Shown: piece by piece, positions 45,740 to 56,459 of the stretch
Layout of the letters: each line of letters opens with the position of its first letter
Position numbering within the stretch: the stretch's first letter is position 1
DNA from: Sorghum bicolor
Taxonomy: Eukaryota > Streptophyta > Magnoliopsida > Poales > Poaceae
NCBI RefSeq assembly: GCF_000003195.3
Contig: NC_012874.2
Coordinates: 1,953,001 to 2,017,000 of the forward strand
Direction of reading: 5' to 3'
Length of the DNA: 64,000 nucleotides
Position numbers and translations under genes: made by a program
Notes under the pieces: generated by a model
Seen by the model: only the letters and a program-made list of their open reading frames with translations
What the model was told of the DNA's origin: nothing
The model's database searches: none

Positions 45740-46654
45740 TCACCACCACCACCAGAGTGGCCTGACCTTGACCTTGCACCCTCTATTAACAGCGACGGCG
45801 TCGCCGTCGAGCCTATCAACAGCCACATCACACCTTGCCCTGACGTCGACGGTCCATGTCCGGAGCACGCCGCCGAACCGGAGCCTGACGTGGAGCGTGG
45901 CCTCCACCTGCAGCGGCACGGCGCCGGCGGCCTGCTCGGTGGCGATCCGCTTCGCCTGGTCCTCCGTGAGCCGCACGCCGTTGCCCGTCATGGACACCGC
46001 GAACGCCGTCACGTTCCTCGGCGGCTGCCGGAACGCCGGCCACGCGCCCGCCGCGAGCCTCGCGCCGCTGCCGCCGGAGTCGTAGGACACCGCGACCTCC
46101 CCGCCGCCGCGGTACTCGATGCCGACCTTCTTGTTCCGCGCGTTGTCCGCGCGCACGACGGCGTCGAGCCGCGGGGACAGGGAGGAGGAGAGGGAGGTGG
46201 TGTTGAGGCCGTGGATGGAGAGGGACGCGACGGAGAAAGACGGCGCGCGCGGGCGGTAGATGAGGTAGACGGCGCCGACGAACGCGGCGGCGAGGGCGAC
46301 GAGCAGGAGGACGATGGCGATGGCGCAGCAGCAGGCGCGGCGCAGCGCGCGGCGCCGCGCCGGGCGGGAGGAGAGCTTCTTGTACCGGCGCGCGCGGTCT
46401 GGCGGTGGGACGCGGAGCACCTGGTCCTTGGGGACTTGCACGATGTAGGTCCCCGGTGGGGGCGCCGCCGGGCGGGCGAAGGACGGGTGCTGCTGTAGTG
46501 GGGTTGTGTCCGTCGTCGGCGCCGGCGGCGGGGGCACCGCGCCGGCGGCACCGGCGTGCTGGTCGTGTGGCTGCTGCTGATGAGGTGGGGAGGAGGAGGA
46601 GATCAGCGCCGGTGGTGGAGGTGGAGGAGGCGCCGGGTGGACGCGGTCGGCCAT
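45740..46654 (-). CDS. NDR1/HIN1-like (LEA-2 domain) membrane protein
   Basis: 304 aa, single exon, start MADRVHPAPPPP. Residues 1-86 are Pro-rich and probably cytosolic; 87-106 are strongly basic (RARRYKKLSSRPARRRALRR); ~107-133 is one membrane span (CCCAIAIVLLLVALAAAFVG). This is followed by the family's YRPRAPSFSV junction and a LEA-2 domain (~140-300) with an N-glycosylation-type NVT, VSYDSGG and TLHVRLRF. NHL proteins are plasma-membrane, type II proteins linked to defence and stress. The C-terminus reads CKVKVRPL and then four Trp, encoded by a TGG microsatellite running into the stop; that tail is unusual for the family. Very GC-rich coding sequence, which yields long antisense ORFs. 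Confidence 0.93.
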   Translation of the reverse strand: MADRVHPAPPPPPPPALISSSSPPHQQQPHDQHAGAAGAVPPPPAPTTDTTPLQQHPSFARPAAPPPGTYIVQVPKDQVLRVPPPDRARRYKKLSSRPARRRALRRACCCAIAIVLLLVALAAAFVGAVYLIYRPRAPSFSVASLSIHGLNTTSLSSSLSPRLDAVVRADNARNKKVGIEYRGGGEVAVSYDSGGSGARLAAGAWPAFRQPPRNVTAFAVSMTGNGVRLTEDQAKRIATEQAAGAVPLQVEATLHVRLRFGGVLRTWTVDVRARCDVAVDRLDGDAVAVNRGCKVKVRPLWWWW

Positions 46655-47539
46655 GGTACGGCGGTAGTGGAAGTGGAACGGGAGGAAGGGCCGCCGGTGA
46701 TGCGGCGGTGAAGGTACGGTGGAGGTGCAGCAGGGTGGTTGTGAGCTCTCTCTCCTCTCGCTGACTGAGCTGAGCCGAGCTAGGCGAAAATGGCGTGGGA
46801 GTGAACGTTGCGCTCGTCGTTTTATGGAGGCGTGAGGGCGATCGAGCAATGGAGGCCGCGTCCGACGACGACGACGAGGAAGAAGAAAAGAAGGCAGGAA
46901 GAAAGAAAAGGACACGAGGGAAACGGTCATCTCACGCTCTTCATACTTCACGGCTTTTTTATTAAAATTAAATTAATATATATAAATAAAGTGTGGTGGA
47001 CTATTCTGTACTATATTAATATATGTGCATATAAATCTTGAGACCAGGTGCTATGATATTATCTTCTTGTCAATTTTGTATGCAGGGAGTTGTTGTGATT
47101 TGATCATGACAGGGTTTTATTAGAATAAGGAAGTTGGGAGCTCGAGGGCAGAAACAATGGAAGCCAGCAGGATATATTGATGAGGCAGAGAGAAGAGAAG
47201 GTTCCACTCTGCCGTTCCTCCTCATTTCTTTTTATTTTATATATAAATAAAATACGGTAGACGACCTCGTTTCTCTATTGTGAAACATGCTTACATGCAT
47301 GCCTACGTACTACTCTCTGTTTTTTTTACAAATACTACTCTCTGCCTGTCTGAGTTGTCTCCTCCTAACACTCGTTTTTTTCCCAGTAAAATAAAATAAA
47401 ATAAAAATAAAATTATCAGCATATATTTTATCCCCGACGAATGCATGCTAGAGGTGGGCAGACCAGACCCATGTTAGGTTTTACGCTTGCTATATGCTAA
47501 CTGATGCGTGTCACAGTGTGCAAATACGTCCGTGATCAC

Positions 47540-47634
47540 CTTGTTTGCTTGAACTTATCAGCCCGAATATGTCAGCTATTCAGCAGTATTTTTCTCTCAT
47601 AATAGATCAGTTAACGGTATTTTTTATCATAGCC
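47540..47634. mobile_element. short MITE, family C (reverse)
   Basis: CTTGTTTGCTTGAACTTATC, AGCAGTATTTTTCTCTCATA and ATAGATCAGTTAACGGTATT match the reverse of the 45.25 kb copy. Confidence 0.5.
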
Positions 47635-47773
47635 AGTGTCTATTTGTTTTGGTCGTCTGAGACGGCCGGTGGTGTATGTACGTACGCGTGCGGGCTTTCC
47701 TTCAATTCGGGAGGCATCTTTTCTATTCACACCCACCAGCCAGATGAGAATGAAAAATTCAGAGAAACAATAA

Positions 47774-48015
47774 GGCCTTGTTTAGTTCCAAAATATTTGG
47801 CAAAATAAGTAATGTAGCAATTTCGTTTGTATTTGACAAATATTGTTCAATCATGGACTAACTAGGCTCAAAAGATTCGTCTCGTCAATTCCGACTAAAC
47901 TGTGCAATTAGTTTTTATTTTTATCTATATTTAATACTCCATGCATACGTCTAAAGATTCGATGTGATGGGGAATTTGAAAATTTTGCAAAATTTTTGGG
48001 AAACTAAACAAGGCC
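47774..48015. mobile_element. MITE, family A, intact with TAA duplication
   Basis: GGCCTTGTTTAGTTCC... and GGGAAACTAAACAAGGCC flanked by perfect TAA. 242 bp. Confidence 0.88.
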
Positions 48016-48019
48016 TAAT

Positions 48020-49370
48020 TCGGCCTTCAGCAAACTACTACTCCCATGGTCAGTTTATTTAGTATTAGTCCATCTAGTCATCCAGAGTTGATAATGTGTA
48101 ACAATTAACCATCGGTATCATCTGTTAAGTGACACCCATATTTGATTAACTAACTGAACAATGGAATGAAAAATTCCGGATTGCTGCTGCTCTTGTTGTT
48201 CCAACTCCATCAGAGTTCAGACTCTGGAGGAGGAGGCTAGTAGTACGTTTCCAAACATTTTTTTTGGACAATGAAGTGCGTTTTCAAATATTACCTGCTA
48301 AAAAAATGAGATAGATAGAGAAAGAGAGAGAACCATGTAAGATTAAGATCAGAGGTCAGAAACGGACAGCAGATTAGCATCCTCCAGTCGTCAGAAACAG
48401 AGTGTACGTACGGATTAGCATCCTTCCTAGGATACAGTACTACACCTAACCGGCCGCTAACCACCTTGTTAATCCTACGACCTACCTAATCCCTTACGTA
48501 TTCCGATTCCGAGTGTATCCTCTTCCCTGTCTGTTATGCTTGTCCAAGTCCAGGCAATGCAAATTTGCAGTGCCAGCTCTGCAAGATGTTATCCACCATT
48601 TCCCTTTCAGTCATCTGTGCTTGTGTGGAGTCAGTCCATTTGGAGGCTAGCTAGGCTACCAACCTGTATTGTCTCCTTCAGCACAGCTTTCAGTTTCAGT
48701 TTCAGGCACTGCTATTTATTTGGCTTCTCGTTCATTCAGTTATATGGCCGGCTTTTATAAACCCTTCATTCAGTTTTATGGGCCCTCGTGTTTAAGGTAG
48801 GCACTGCTATTTTATCTGAAAAGGAACAAAATTAATCCATCAGTTTGAGATTATCTGTCCAATCTACCAGTCATTCAGCAGTCATGACTTGCAAGTGAAC
48901 ATGCTACCAACAAGCAAGGCAATTATGTTAATTATAATAACGTACGTGCACTGACCTATTCTCTCGTCGTTTGTCATCTTTAAATCGTGCAGTGCCGGCC
49001 ATTTGGTTCCAACTCCCAATTCAAGCTTCATAACCACAAGAAGCGTGTGCACAAAACCAAACCAAAGCAGCAGAAAGCGTGAAAACGCGTAGACGATGCA
49101 GAGTGTATATATGTGCACGCATCGCATGCATGCTGTTGCTAGTACGATAACTAACCAGATCCGCTGTCGGTTACATTAGATTACAAAGGCCTACTTACCA
49201 AACCTTCAGAGAGTTTAGAGGTTCAGACAGTCAGACACTCCACGCGGTTCGCTTGCAGTATTTGGAGGAGCTAATAACCTTTCCATACCCATCCCATGCA
49301 TCATCCAACGCGCAAACGAGCTAGTCTTTTTCTTCATCTTCTTCTTCCAACGACTCCCTACAGTTCGTCT
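48020..49370. other. intergenic stretch without recognised gene
   Basis: No ORF or repeat recognised beyond short A/G-rich tracts (for example GATAGATAGAGAAAGAGAGA near 48,311). Confidence 0.4.
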
Positions 49371-49372
49371 TG

Positions 49373-49511
49373 TTCGTTTGGCTGATAAGCCATGACAGCT
49401 GACAGATTCAGGTGAATGCCAGTTCTCAGATTTATTTACCGGTGCAGTAAGAGCAACGACCTCAACACCACTCAAACTGCCAGTTCTCAGATTTATTTAC
49501 CGGTGCAGTAA
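49373..49511. repeat. 33-bp direct repeat next to a family C fragment
   Basis: TTGTTCGTTTGGCTGATAAG (49,373) is the start of a truncated family C element. GCCAGTTCTCAGATTTATTT...GGTGCAGTAA then occurs at 49,418-49,450 and again at 49,479-49,511, identical over 33 bp. Confidence 0.8.
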
Positions 49512-49891
49512 CAGTAACTATTGTGCTTACATAGTTACTACTACTACTACTACTACCCATCTGTAAACACATGAAAATGAAACAAACAAAGAGAATCCAT
49601 GTATCAAAACCCTGCACTCGGCACATGAAACAACCAGCGATCCATGCTACTGCCAAACTGCAACACCCTATTTTGTCCATCATCCAACAAGGAGAAATAA
49701 TAAAAAAAAAGAAAAGGAAGAAGTATGAACAGACGAATTAATAAAACCAAAAAAGAAAAAAAAATATCGACACAGACATGCGCACTCCATTCTCTCCGAA
49801 GATCAAAACTATACATCTGAGAAGACGACGATGCCTCCCATCCCACATATCTCTTCAGCTGCCTGACCGCGCGCGCTTCAGTACGAGTAGA

Positions 49892-52859
49892 TTAAGCGCT
49901 TCCAAGTGATTCTTTCGCCTCAAATACTCTGGTGTCATCGGATCCATATCTGCCATCATCCTTAGCGTACGGTCCTGAGTTTACCTCAGTTGAATCATCC
50001 AGGATTACTTCACCATCTCCAGGAATCTTCATCTTGTCGCCACCGCCGATGCTTAACTGCACATAAGTAGGGTTGGTATCATCCCAAGCAGCAGGCTTTG
50101 CATTTGGAACTAGCACAGCAGATTCAGTCTCTGTCTCTCCAGTGTGTTGACCAACAAACATGTGCTCTGACTCTGAGCTACAAGCAGGCATCACTGCTGG
50201 CCCTGCTGCTGCTGCTCCTTCCAGTTGCCTGAACAGTGAGCTCATCTCCTCAACCGAGCTTGCTTCTAGGACATGAAGCTCACCATCTTCAGTCAGCACC
50301 TCCTTCGGTTCACCTTCACCTTCGACGATGACCTTCACAGCCACTGGACTGCCGTCAAGCGAGCGGTCTGAAGAATGGCCGTCTTGGGTATCGGTATCCC
50401 CATTTTCCATGGGCAACGCTTCACTTGGCCTGTCATGGACCGGCTGATACTGATCATCACGAATGGAGACAGAAGCAGCGGGTGCTAATAATGCTTCTCC
50501 ATTGAGCTGAGCAAACTGTGAATTCAGATCTTCTACTGATCTCGCTTCAATCAAAGATATCGCAGGTTCTGCATGTAATAAAGTATCACTAAGCTCATGC
50601 TCGAGTTTAACCGTCAAGGGTTGGCCTATGCCAGACTCTGAAATGGACTGCACTAGCACTTCCTCCATGCGGCACTTGAACAATGAGTTGACTTCACTCA
50701 TGGAGTCTTCCTCTTCAACTTCAATCATAATATGTTCCTCAGTAGTCTTGTGTTCTTCAGATAGATAACACAATACAGATTGCTCATTACCTGCATGTTA
50801 TTAGCCCTACTTGAGTAAATATTGCAAGTACATAATTTGCGTAGCTATAATCTGAAAAATGAGTCCCTTCGAAAAAAATATCTGAAAAATGACCCATATT
50901 ACCTGCAGAAATTGAGTCGTTCACATCTGACGTGTTGGACATTAATTTTTGGACATAAAAGGAATCTGTGCCGTTGATGGAATCAGTGCCGCCTTCAATA
51001 ATTCCATGATTTGCTTCTAGCACACACACATCTGAAATTGCAGCGCTTACTATTTTGATCTCATCTCCAATATGTGGTTCCAGTGAACCAAATAACTTGC
51101 CATTGTTGTCAAGTGGTTGCTCAGAATCGCTTTCTGAGTGATTGTCAACAGAATCTTTTTCACTGAATTCAGACTTCTCTGGCTTTATTATGCCATTGTG
51201 ATGCCGCAGATAAGTAGACGGCCTAGCATACAAGCTGTCACGTTTCCTACCCTGTGCTGACGAGAAGCCTGAGCGAGGAGTCCAAGTTTCCTGCAAACGG
51301 CTGTCGCGATCCACAATTTGGTCAAATGGAACATCAAATGGTTTCCTCCAGGGAAGCAGAACAGATGGCGCTGAATCAGGAACCTGTGGTAACTCCACTG
51401 TATCCTCTGGATCATTTGAAGGATCGGGCCTTGGTGTAGAAATGGAGGGCACCTGAACACGGAAGCGTGATGCCTCCTCCATTTTCTGAACTGCATCAGC
51501 GGCCTGCAAGTCCATTAACCTCCTGTCAAGTTCAAATTTCAGAACATTCTTTGCTTTTCGCCGCGCCATCAAACTCTCCAAATCCCCATTCTTTTCAGTA
51601 TCCAAAGAGTTTGGATCCACAAAGCCCTTCCAGCTACTTTCGTCATCTCTCTTCTCTTCTCCATCTTCATCTGAGCTAAGGTTACCGTCCTCCTCCTCCT
51701 CCTCCTCCTCCTCCTCCTCCGAGTCATCTTCATTTTCATCTGATGAGCCGGCGTTCAGGTTGTCTCCGAAGGTTGAGGAAGGGTGACTGGTCCCCAAGTC
51801 TACAGGTGTGTTCAGTTCATCGAGCATCGGTATAATGTCAGTGATTGATGCATCAGAAGAGCTTTCAGTAAGATCAGACTCAGAATCAGAACAAGGATCC
51901 TGTCGTGTAACAGGTTGCCAACACGAGCTCATGAGTTCACCGAACTGATACTGATGATTCACTTCATACTCATAGTGACACCTTCCTGTAGCGGTGCTCT
52001 CAGACTGCCGCGGTGGTGCAACCTGCTCGCAGATTTCCTTAACATGCTCCTCTTCCACTCTTTCAGCAATGACACCATTCCTGTCAAACCCGGAAGATTC
52101 AGCATGAAGAACACTGTCGGTGGACATAGATGTCAGATTCCCTTGACCACACTGAGCACCAATAAGCAAAACACCTTCAGAAGTTTTGTCGTCACTGTAC
52201 ATAACTGGACACTCGAATCTCGTCCCCACATTAACCTTGTCAGCAACATTCTCAGCCTCTTTAACCGAAACACCTTCAGCAGCGCTGCTCTGAAAAAACT
52301 GCTGCAGCTCAACGTTGTTGCAGACTTCCTTGACATGCTCCTCTCTTTCCACAATAACAACTTCATTCTTGGCAAGTTCAGAAGCTTCTGTGCAGCGAAT
52401 GGTATCAGCAGACACAGATGTGACAATACTGTCCTCATCACGGTGGGTATCATGGAAGATGCTATCAGAAGTTGTTGTTCCCTCAACGCAGACATATGGG
52501 CTCTCAAAACTCCTTGACATGTGGGTGACGTTGACGTTCTGAACCTCCTCAACCACTGAACATTCAGAAATGGATATTCTGGATTCAACGGACGATTTTT
52601 TCTGGTCCTCTGCGATCACTGGAGCACTTGGTTCCCCGTAGCTCAACAGCGCTCCAAGAAGAAGTGCTGTTAACAGGAAGACCGGGGACGAAGACAGGAA
52701 GAAAGCAAACAGAGAAGGGCAGAGTTTGTGTAGGAACAGCAGCAGCATGCCGATGCCGAGTACCACAGGATAGTCAGAAGCAGATTGGTAGGCGAGCCTG
52801 ACTGAAGAATGCAATGTCCTCTTGATGTGCATCAGAATGTTATCTGCATCAAGTGCCAT
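49892..52859 (-). CDS. large acidic plant membrane-anchored protein of unknown function
   Basis: Exons 52859-50903 and 50790-49892, GT-AG, joined within a GGT codon; 951 aa. Start MALDADNILMHIKRTLHSSV. Residues ~31-75 contain two hydrophobic segments (VVLGIGMLLLFLHKL and FLLTALLLGALLSYG), a membrane hairpin or double span. The rest is hydrophilic and Ser/Asp/Glu-rich and probably disordered. Around residue 385 is a pure Glu run within an SSDEDGEE-type acidic region, followed by a basic helical segment (SLMARRKAKNVLKFELDRRL) and a PWRKPFDVPFDQI stretch that looks like the most conserved-type block. The second exon repeats a motif, SLIEARSVEDLNSQFAQL and VLEASSVEEMSSLFRQL. No enzyme domain seen. 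A 5'-UTR intron is likely. Confidence 0.88.
51688..51720. repeat. (TCC)11 microsatellite coding for polyglutamate
   Basis: Eleven TCC units on the plus strand, read as GAG (Glu) by the minus-strand gene. Likely length-variable. Confidence 0.9.
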
Positions 52860-53586
52860 CTTTTGTCCCCTTGATTTGGATTCAGCCCTGGGATTGCAGA
52901 TCTAAACTGGAAACAGAAAAGGGAGGCAGATCAGTATTGGAATGCTGTCAAATGGCAATGACATTGAAACTAGTAGGGTGGGTAAAAATGTGCAGGAAGG
53001 AAGAAAGTTAAAATGATGGGTATGTTACTGATACCTATGTAAGAAAATAAGTTGACTCAGAGGCCGGATTGCTATTATTCCTTTATATCTAGAAAAAAGA
53101 AAATAGACTAAGTTGATCCGATTATTATATATACCAATCACTCACCAACCGTGAACAAACTAAATTCAGATTTCTCAAAAAAAAAAACAAACTAAATTCA
53201 CTGATTTCGAAACAAAACTGGCTACTAGCATCACTATGTGAAGTGATTTATAAGTAGTACGTACATGCGTAGAACAAGATCAGGGCAAATGAAATGAGGG
53301 GAAAGGAAACTATAGCTAACAGTAAGATGGTACTACTACCAATAACAGGGAAAAGAACCGGCCGCTACGGGGATTTGCAGATCAAGCAGTATGAACAAAA
53401 ACTATAGAGAAGGTAAGGAAGAACTAGGAGGGCATGAATGAAGCATGAGGCTTCGTCTGCAGAAGGATCCAATCCAACAATGGCTATGAACTATAGGGGC
53501 CAAAAAAAAAGAGAGAGCAGCATAGAGAGCGCAAGAAACAGAATCGATAGTAGTAACAGGAGCCAAGGAACGGCAGCAGGCGCACC

Positions 53587-53760
53587 TGAGCAGCACCGCA
53601 GCGACGAGAGCGGCAGGCGAAGAAGAGCTTGTTCTTGACCTCAGAAACAGAAACACCTCAAGGGCGAACGAAGCAACAGGCGATGGGGAAAGCAAGTTGG
53701 ACGGGATGGGGCTGGTGCTGGAACAAGGAAGGGGAATAAAGCGAAGCGAACAGCACGAAG
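53587..53760 (-). other. probable 5'-UTR exon of the acidic membrane protein gene
   Basis: On the minus strand TGCTGCTCAG is followed by GTGCGCC, a donor at 53,586. A matching acceptor, TTTCCAG before TTTAGATCTG, lies at about 52,900. The exon's 5' end is not defined. Confidence 0.4.
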
Positions 53761-53944
53761 CTGCAGTGCAGCGTGTCTTCTCCTTTTTCCTCTACAAGGA
53801 TTCTTTGCTTTGGAGGCAGAGGCAGCAGGCAGGCAGGCAGGCAGCAACACCACGCCACCACCGGCAGAAATGCTTTGGCCGGCCGGCACGGAAAGGCAGC
53901 GGCGAGCTGGCGACCTGGTGCCGGCGATGCCTGCAGCCGTAGAG

Positions 53945-53968
53945 GGGAAAGGGAAAGGGAAAGGGAAA
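53945..53968. repeat. (GGGAAA)4 microsatellite
   Basis: Four units of GGGAAA just upstream of the probable untranslated exon of the acidic membrane protein gene. Confidence 0.85.
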
Positions 53969-54054
53969 GTAGTGCAGGGCAATCATGGCATCAGCCAGCA
54001 GGTCCTTGAAGAACTGAATCGTAGCTGTCTGTCGTGCTCGCCTCGTTGGCTATA

Positions 54055-54297
54055 GGCCTTGTTTAGTTCTCAAAAAATTTTGCAAAATTTTTCAGATTCT
54101 CCGTCACATCGAATCTTTAAACGCATGCATGGAGTATTAAATATAGACGAAAATAAAAACTAATTGCATAGTTTTGTCGGAATTGACGAGACGAATTTTT
54201 TGAACCTAGTTAGTCCATAATTAGACAATATTTGTCAAATACAAACGAAAGTGCTACAGTGCCTGTTTTGCAAAAAATTTTGGAACTAAACAAGGCC
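54055..54297. mobile_element. MITE, family A, ATA duplication
   Basis: GGCCTTGTTTAGTTCTC and GGAACTAAACAAGGCC with ATA on both sides. 243 bp. First of three copies in a row. Confidence 0.88.
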
Positions 54298-54411
54298 ATA
54301 GAAGAGTTGGGACCATACCATACGGTACAGTACAGCCTTGAGAACTGTGCAGGACGATGCTGCTCACTGAAATTAATGACAGACATCAACCTCAACCCAT
54401 ATCGTTCTTGT

Positions 54412-54645
54412 TTAGTTCCCAGAAAATTTTACAAAATTTATCATATTTTTCGTCACATCGAATCTTTAGACGCATGCATAGAGTATTAAATATAGACGAA
54501 AATAAAAACTAATTGCACAGTTTAGTCAGAATTGACGAGACGAATCTTTTGAGCCTAGTTAGTTTATAATTAGATAATATTTTTCAAATACAAATAAAAG
54601 TGTTATAGTATCGATTTTACAAAATTTTTCGGAACTAAACCAGGC
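54412..54645. mobile_element. MITE, family A, ends mutated
   Basis: GTTCTTGTTTAGTTCCC and CGGAACTAAACCAGGC, same orientation and high interior similarity to the copy at 54,055. Confidence 0.75.
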
Positions 54646-54742
54646 TACCTTGATGAGTCCTTGACAAGGGAACATTTGTTTGCATATGTAGAGTGGGTAA
54701 AAAGGAAAGGAAAACCAAAAAGGAAAAAGAAATTTCAACAAT

Positions 54743-54984
54743 GGCTGTGTTTAGTTCCACAACGAGAAAATTTCGTGATACTGTATCACTTTCGTTTGTT
54801 TGTGGTAATTATTGTCCAATCATAGACTAACTAGGCTCAAAAGATTCGTTTCATAAATTCCGACCAAACTGTGTAATTAGCTTTTATTTTTGTCTATATT
54901 TACTACTCTATACGTACGTCCAAAAATTCAATGTTACGGAGAATTTTAAAAAATTTAAGTTTTTGGATAGAAGTAAACAAAGCG
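54743..54984. mobile_element. MITE, family A (opposite orientation)
   Basis: GGCTGTGTTTAGTTCCAC and GGATAGAAGTAAACAAAGC with the family interior reversed relative to the two preceding copies. Confidence 0.72.
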
Positions 54985-55239
54985 AATGATAATTCGCAGA
55001 TGGTAGTGCAACGATAGTGCAGCATGCGGTCAGCTTCTCTTTTCTTGGGTAATGGTGGGGCGTGCAGGTGCAGCAATGAATGAATGAACGAAGAATGAAT
55101 GGATGGATGAATCCCATGCCTGCCCGCCTCTGCTTCCTTTTGATGGGCTAACCAGTGGAAACTCGCGCCCCTACACGCGAGGGGTAAGCACTCTGCTGAT
55201 ATTCATTCAGTTCAGGTACATATGCCATGGATACAATTA

Positions 55240-55583
55240 GGCCCTGTTTAGTTCCCATCTAAAAATTTTTCATCCATCCCATCGAATCTTTGGACACACG
55301 TATGAAATATTAAATATAGATAAAAAATAAACTAATTACACAGTTTAGTTGAGAATCGTGAGACGAATCTTTTAAGCCTAGTTACTCCATTGTTAGCCTT
55401 AAGTGCTACAGTAACCCACATATGCTAATGATAGATTAATTATGCTTAATAAATTTGTCTTGCAGTTTCCTGACGAGCTATGTAATTTATTTTTTTATTA
55501 GTTTCTAAAAATCCCTCCCGACATCCTTCCGACATATCCGATGTGACACCTAAAAAATTTTTATTCCTCATCTAAACAGGCGC
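55240..55583. mobile_element. long-form MITE (344 bp), copy 1
   Basis: GGCCCTGTTTAGTTCCC and CATCTAAACAGGCGC flanked by perfect TTA. The left ~140 bp resemble family A. An extra ~200 bp (TTAGCCTTAAGTGCTACAGT, CTTGCAGTTTCCTGACGAG, CCTCCCGACATCCTTCCGAC) is not in family A. Likely a longer relative of that family. Confidence 0.82.
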
Positions 55584-55845
55584 TTATTTGCATAGGTAAG
55601 ATATCTTCATTAATTTATATTTACAATCTGGTGGAAACATAGAGTTTAAGGCATACAATAGCGATACTGGTAATCTGGTATGATGCATTATAGCAGCTGA
55701 TGGTCATATATGTTGCTACAGCATATACTTGGGGATATATTGTATAGATGTATGTCTTCAATTTGCGCACGGGTGGATGTGATCGATGGTTGTTTGAAGT
55801 CAGTAGCAAAAGACACTGCGTCATAGGGTGGATGTATCTGTGTAA

Positions 55846-56190
55846 GGGCCTGTTTAGATTGAGAACGAAAATTTTTTGGGTGTCACATCGGATGTGTCGG
55901 AAGGATGTCGGGAGGGGTTTTTAGAAACTAATAAAAAAATAAATTACATACCTCGTCAGGAAACTGCAAGACAAATTTATTAAGCATAATTAATCTGTCA
56001 TTAGCATATGTGGGTTACTGTAGCACTTAAGGCTAATCATGGAGTAACTAGGCTTAAAAGATTCGTCTCGCGATTCTTAACTAAACTGTGTAATTAGTTT
56101 ATTTTTTTATCTACATTTAATGTTCCATGCATGTGTCCAAAGATTCGATGGGATGGATGAAAAAATTTTAGGTAGGAAACTAAACAGGGA
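55846..56190. mobile_element. long-form MITE, copy 2, inverted
   Basis: GGGCCTGTTTAGATTGAG at the left and GGAAACTAAACAGGG at the right. The sequence is the reverse complement of the 55,240 copy along its full length, with scattered differences. Confidence 0.82.
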
Positions 56191-56262
56191 AGAATCGTGT
56201 CTCACAACTGACAATTTGTCAGAGCAAAATCGATGAGACACTCGAGGTGCCCTAATATAAGC

Positions 56263-56368
56263 ATGTCGGCTGATTTAAAAAGTCATAGCTAAAAACATTA
56301 TTCGTTAATTTATTATGAGAAAAAAATATTGCTGGCTAACAGAAAAAATACGATTTATAAGATAAATA
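56263..56368. mobile_element. short MITE, family C
   Basis: GTCGGCTGATTTAAAAAGTC, ATTTATTATGAGAAAAAAAT and ATTGCTGGCTAACAG match the family C order; the ends are degraded. Confidence 0.5.
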
Positions 56369-56459
56369 AAAATGGATTACCACCGAAAAAATGCTAGCAA
56401 GTTTGACTCATAATAACAATAAATAAAATAAAGGAGACAACAACAACCAAAGAAAGGAT

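Noticed and set aside
45650..46498. Plus-strand 282-codon ORF
   Set aside because: Antisense to the NHL coding sequence; composition driven by GC-rich third positions; no recognisable motif.
51915..52517. Plus-strand 200-codon ORF
   Set aside because: Antisense to the long exon of the acidic membrane protein gene; no motif.
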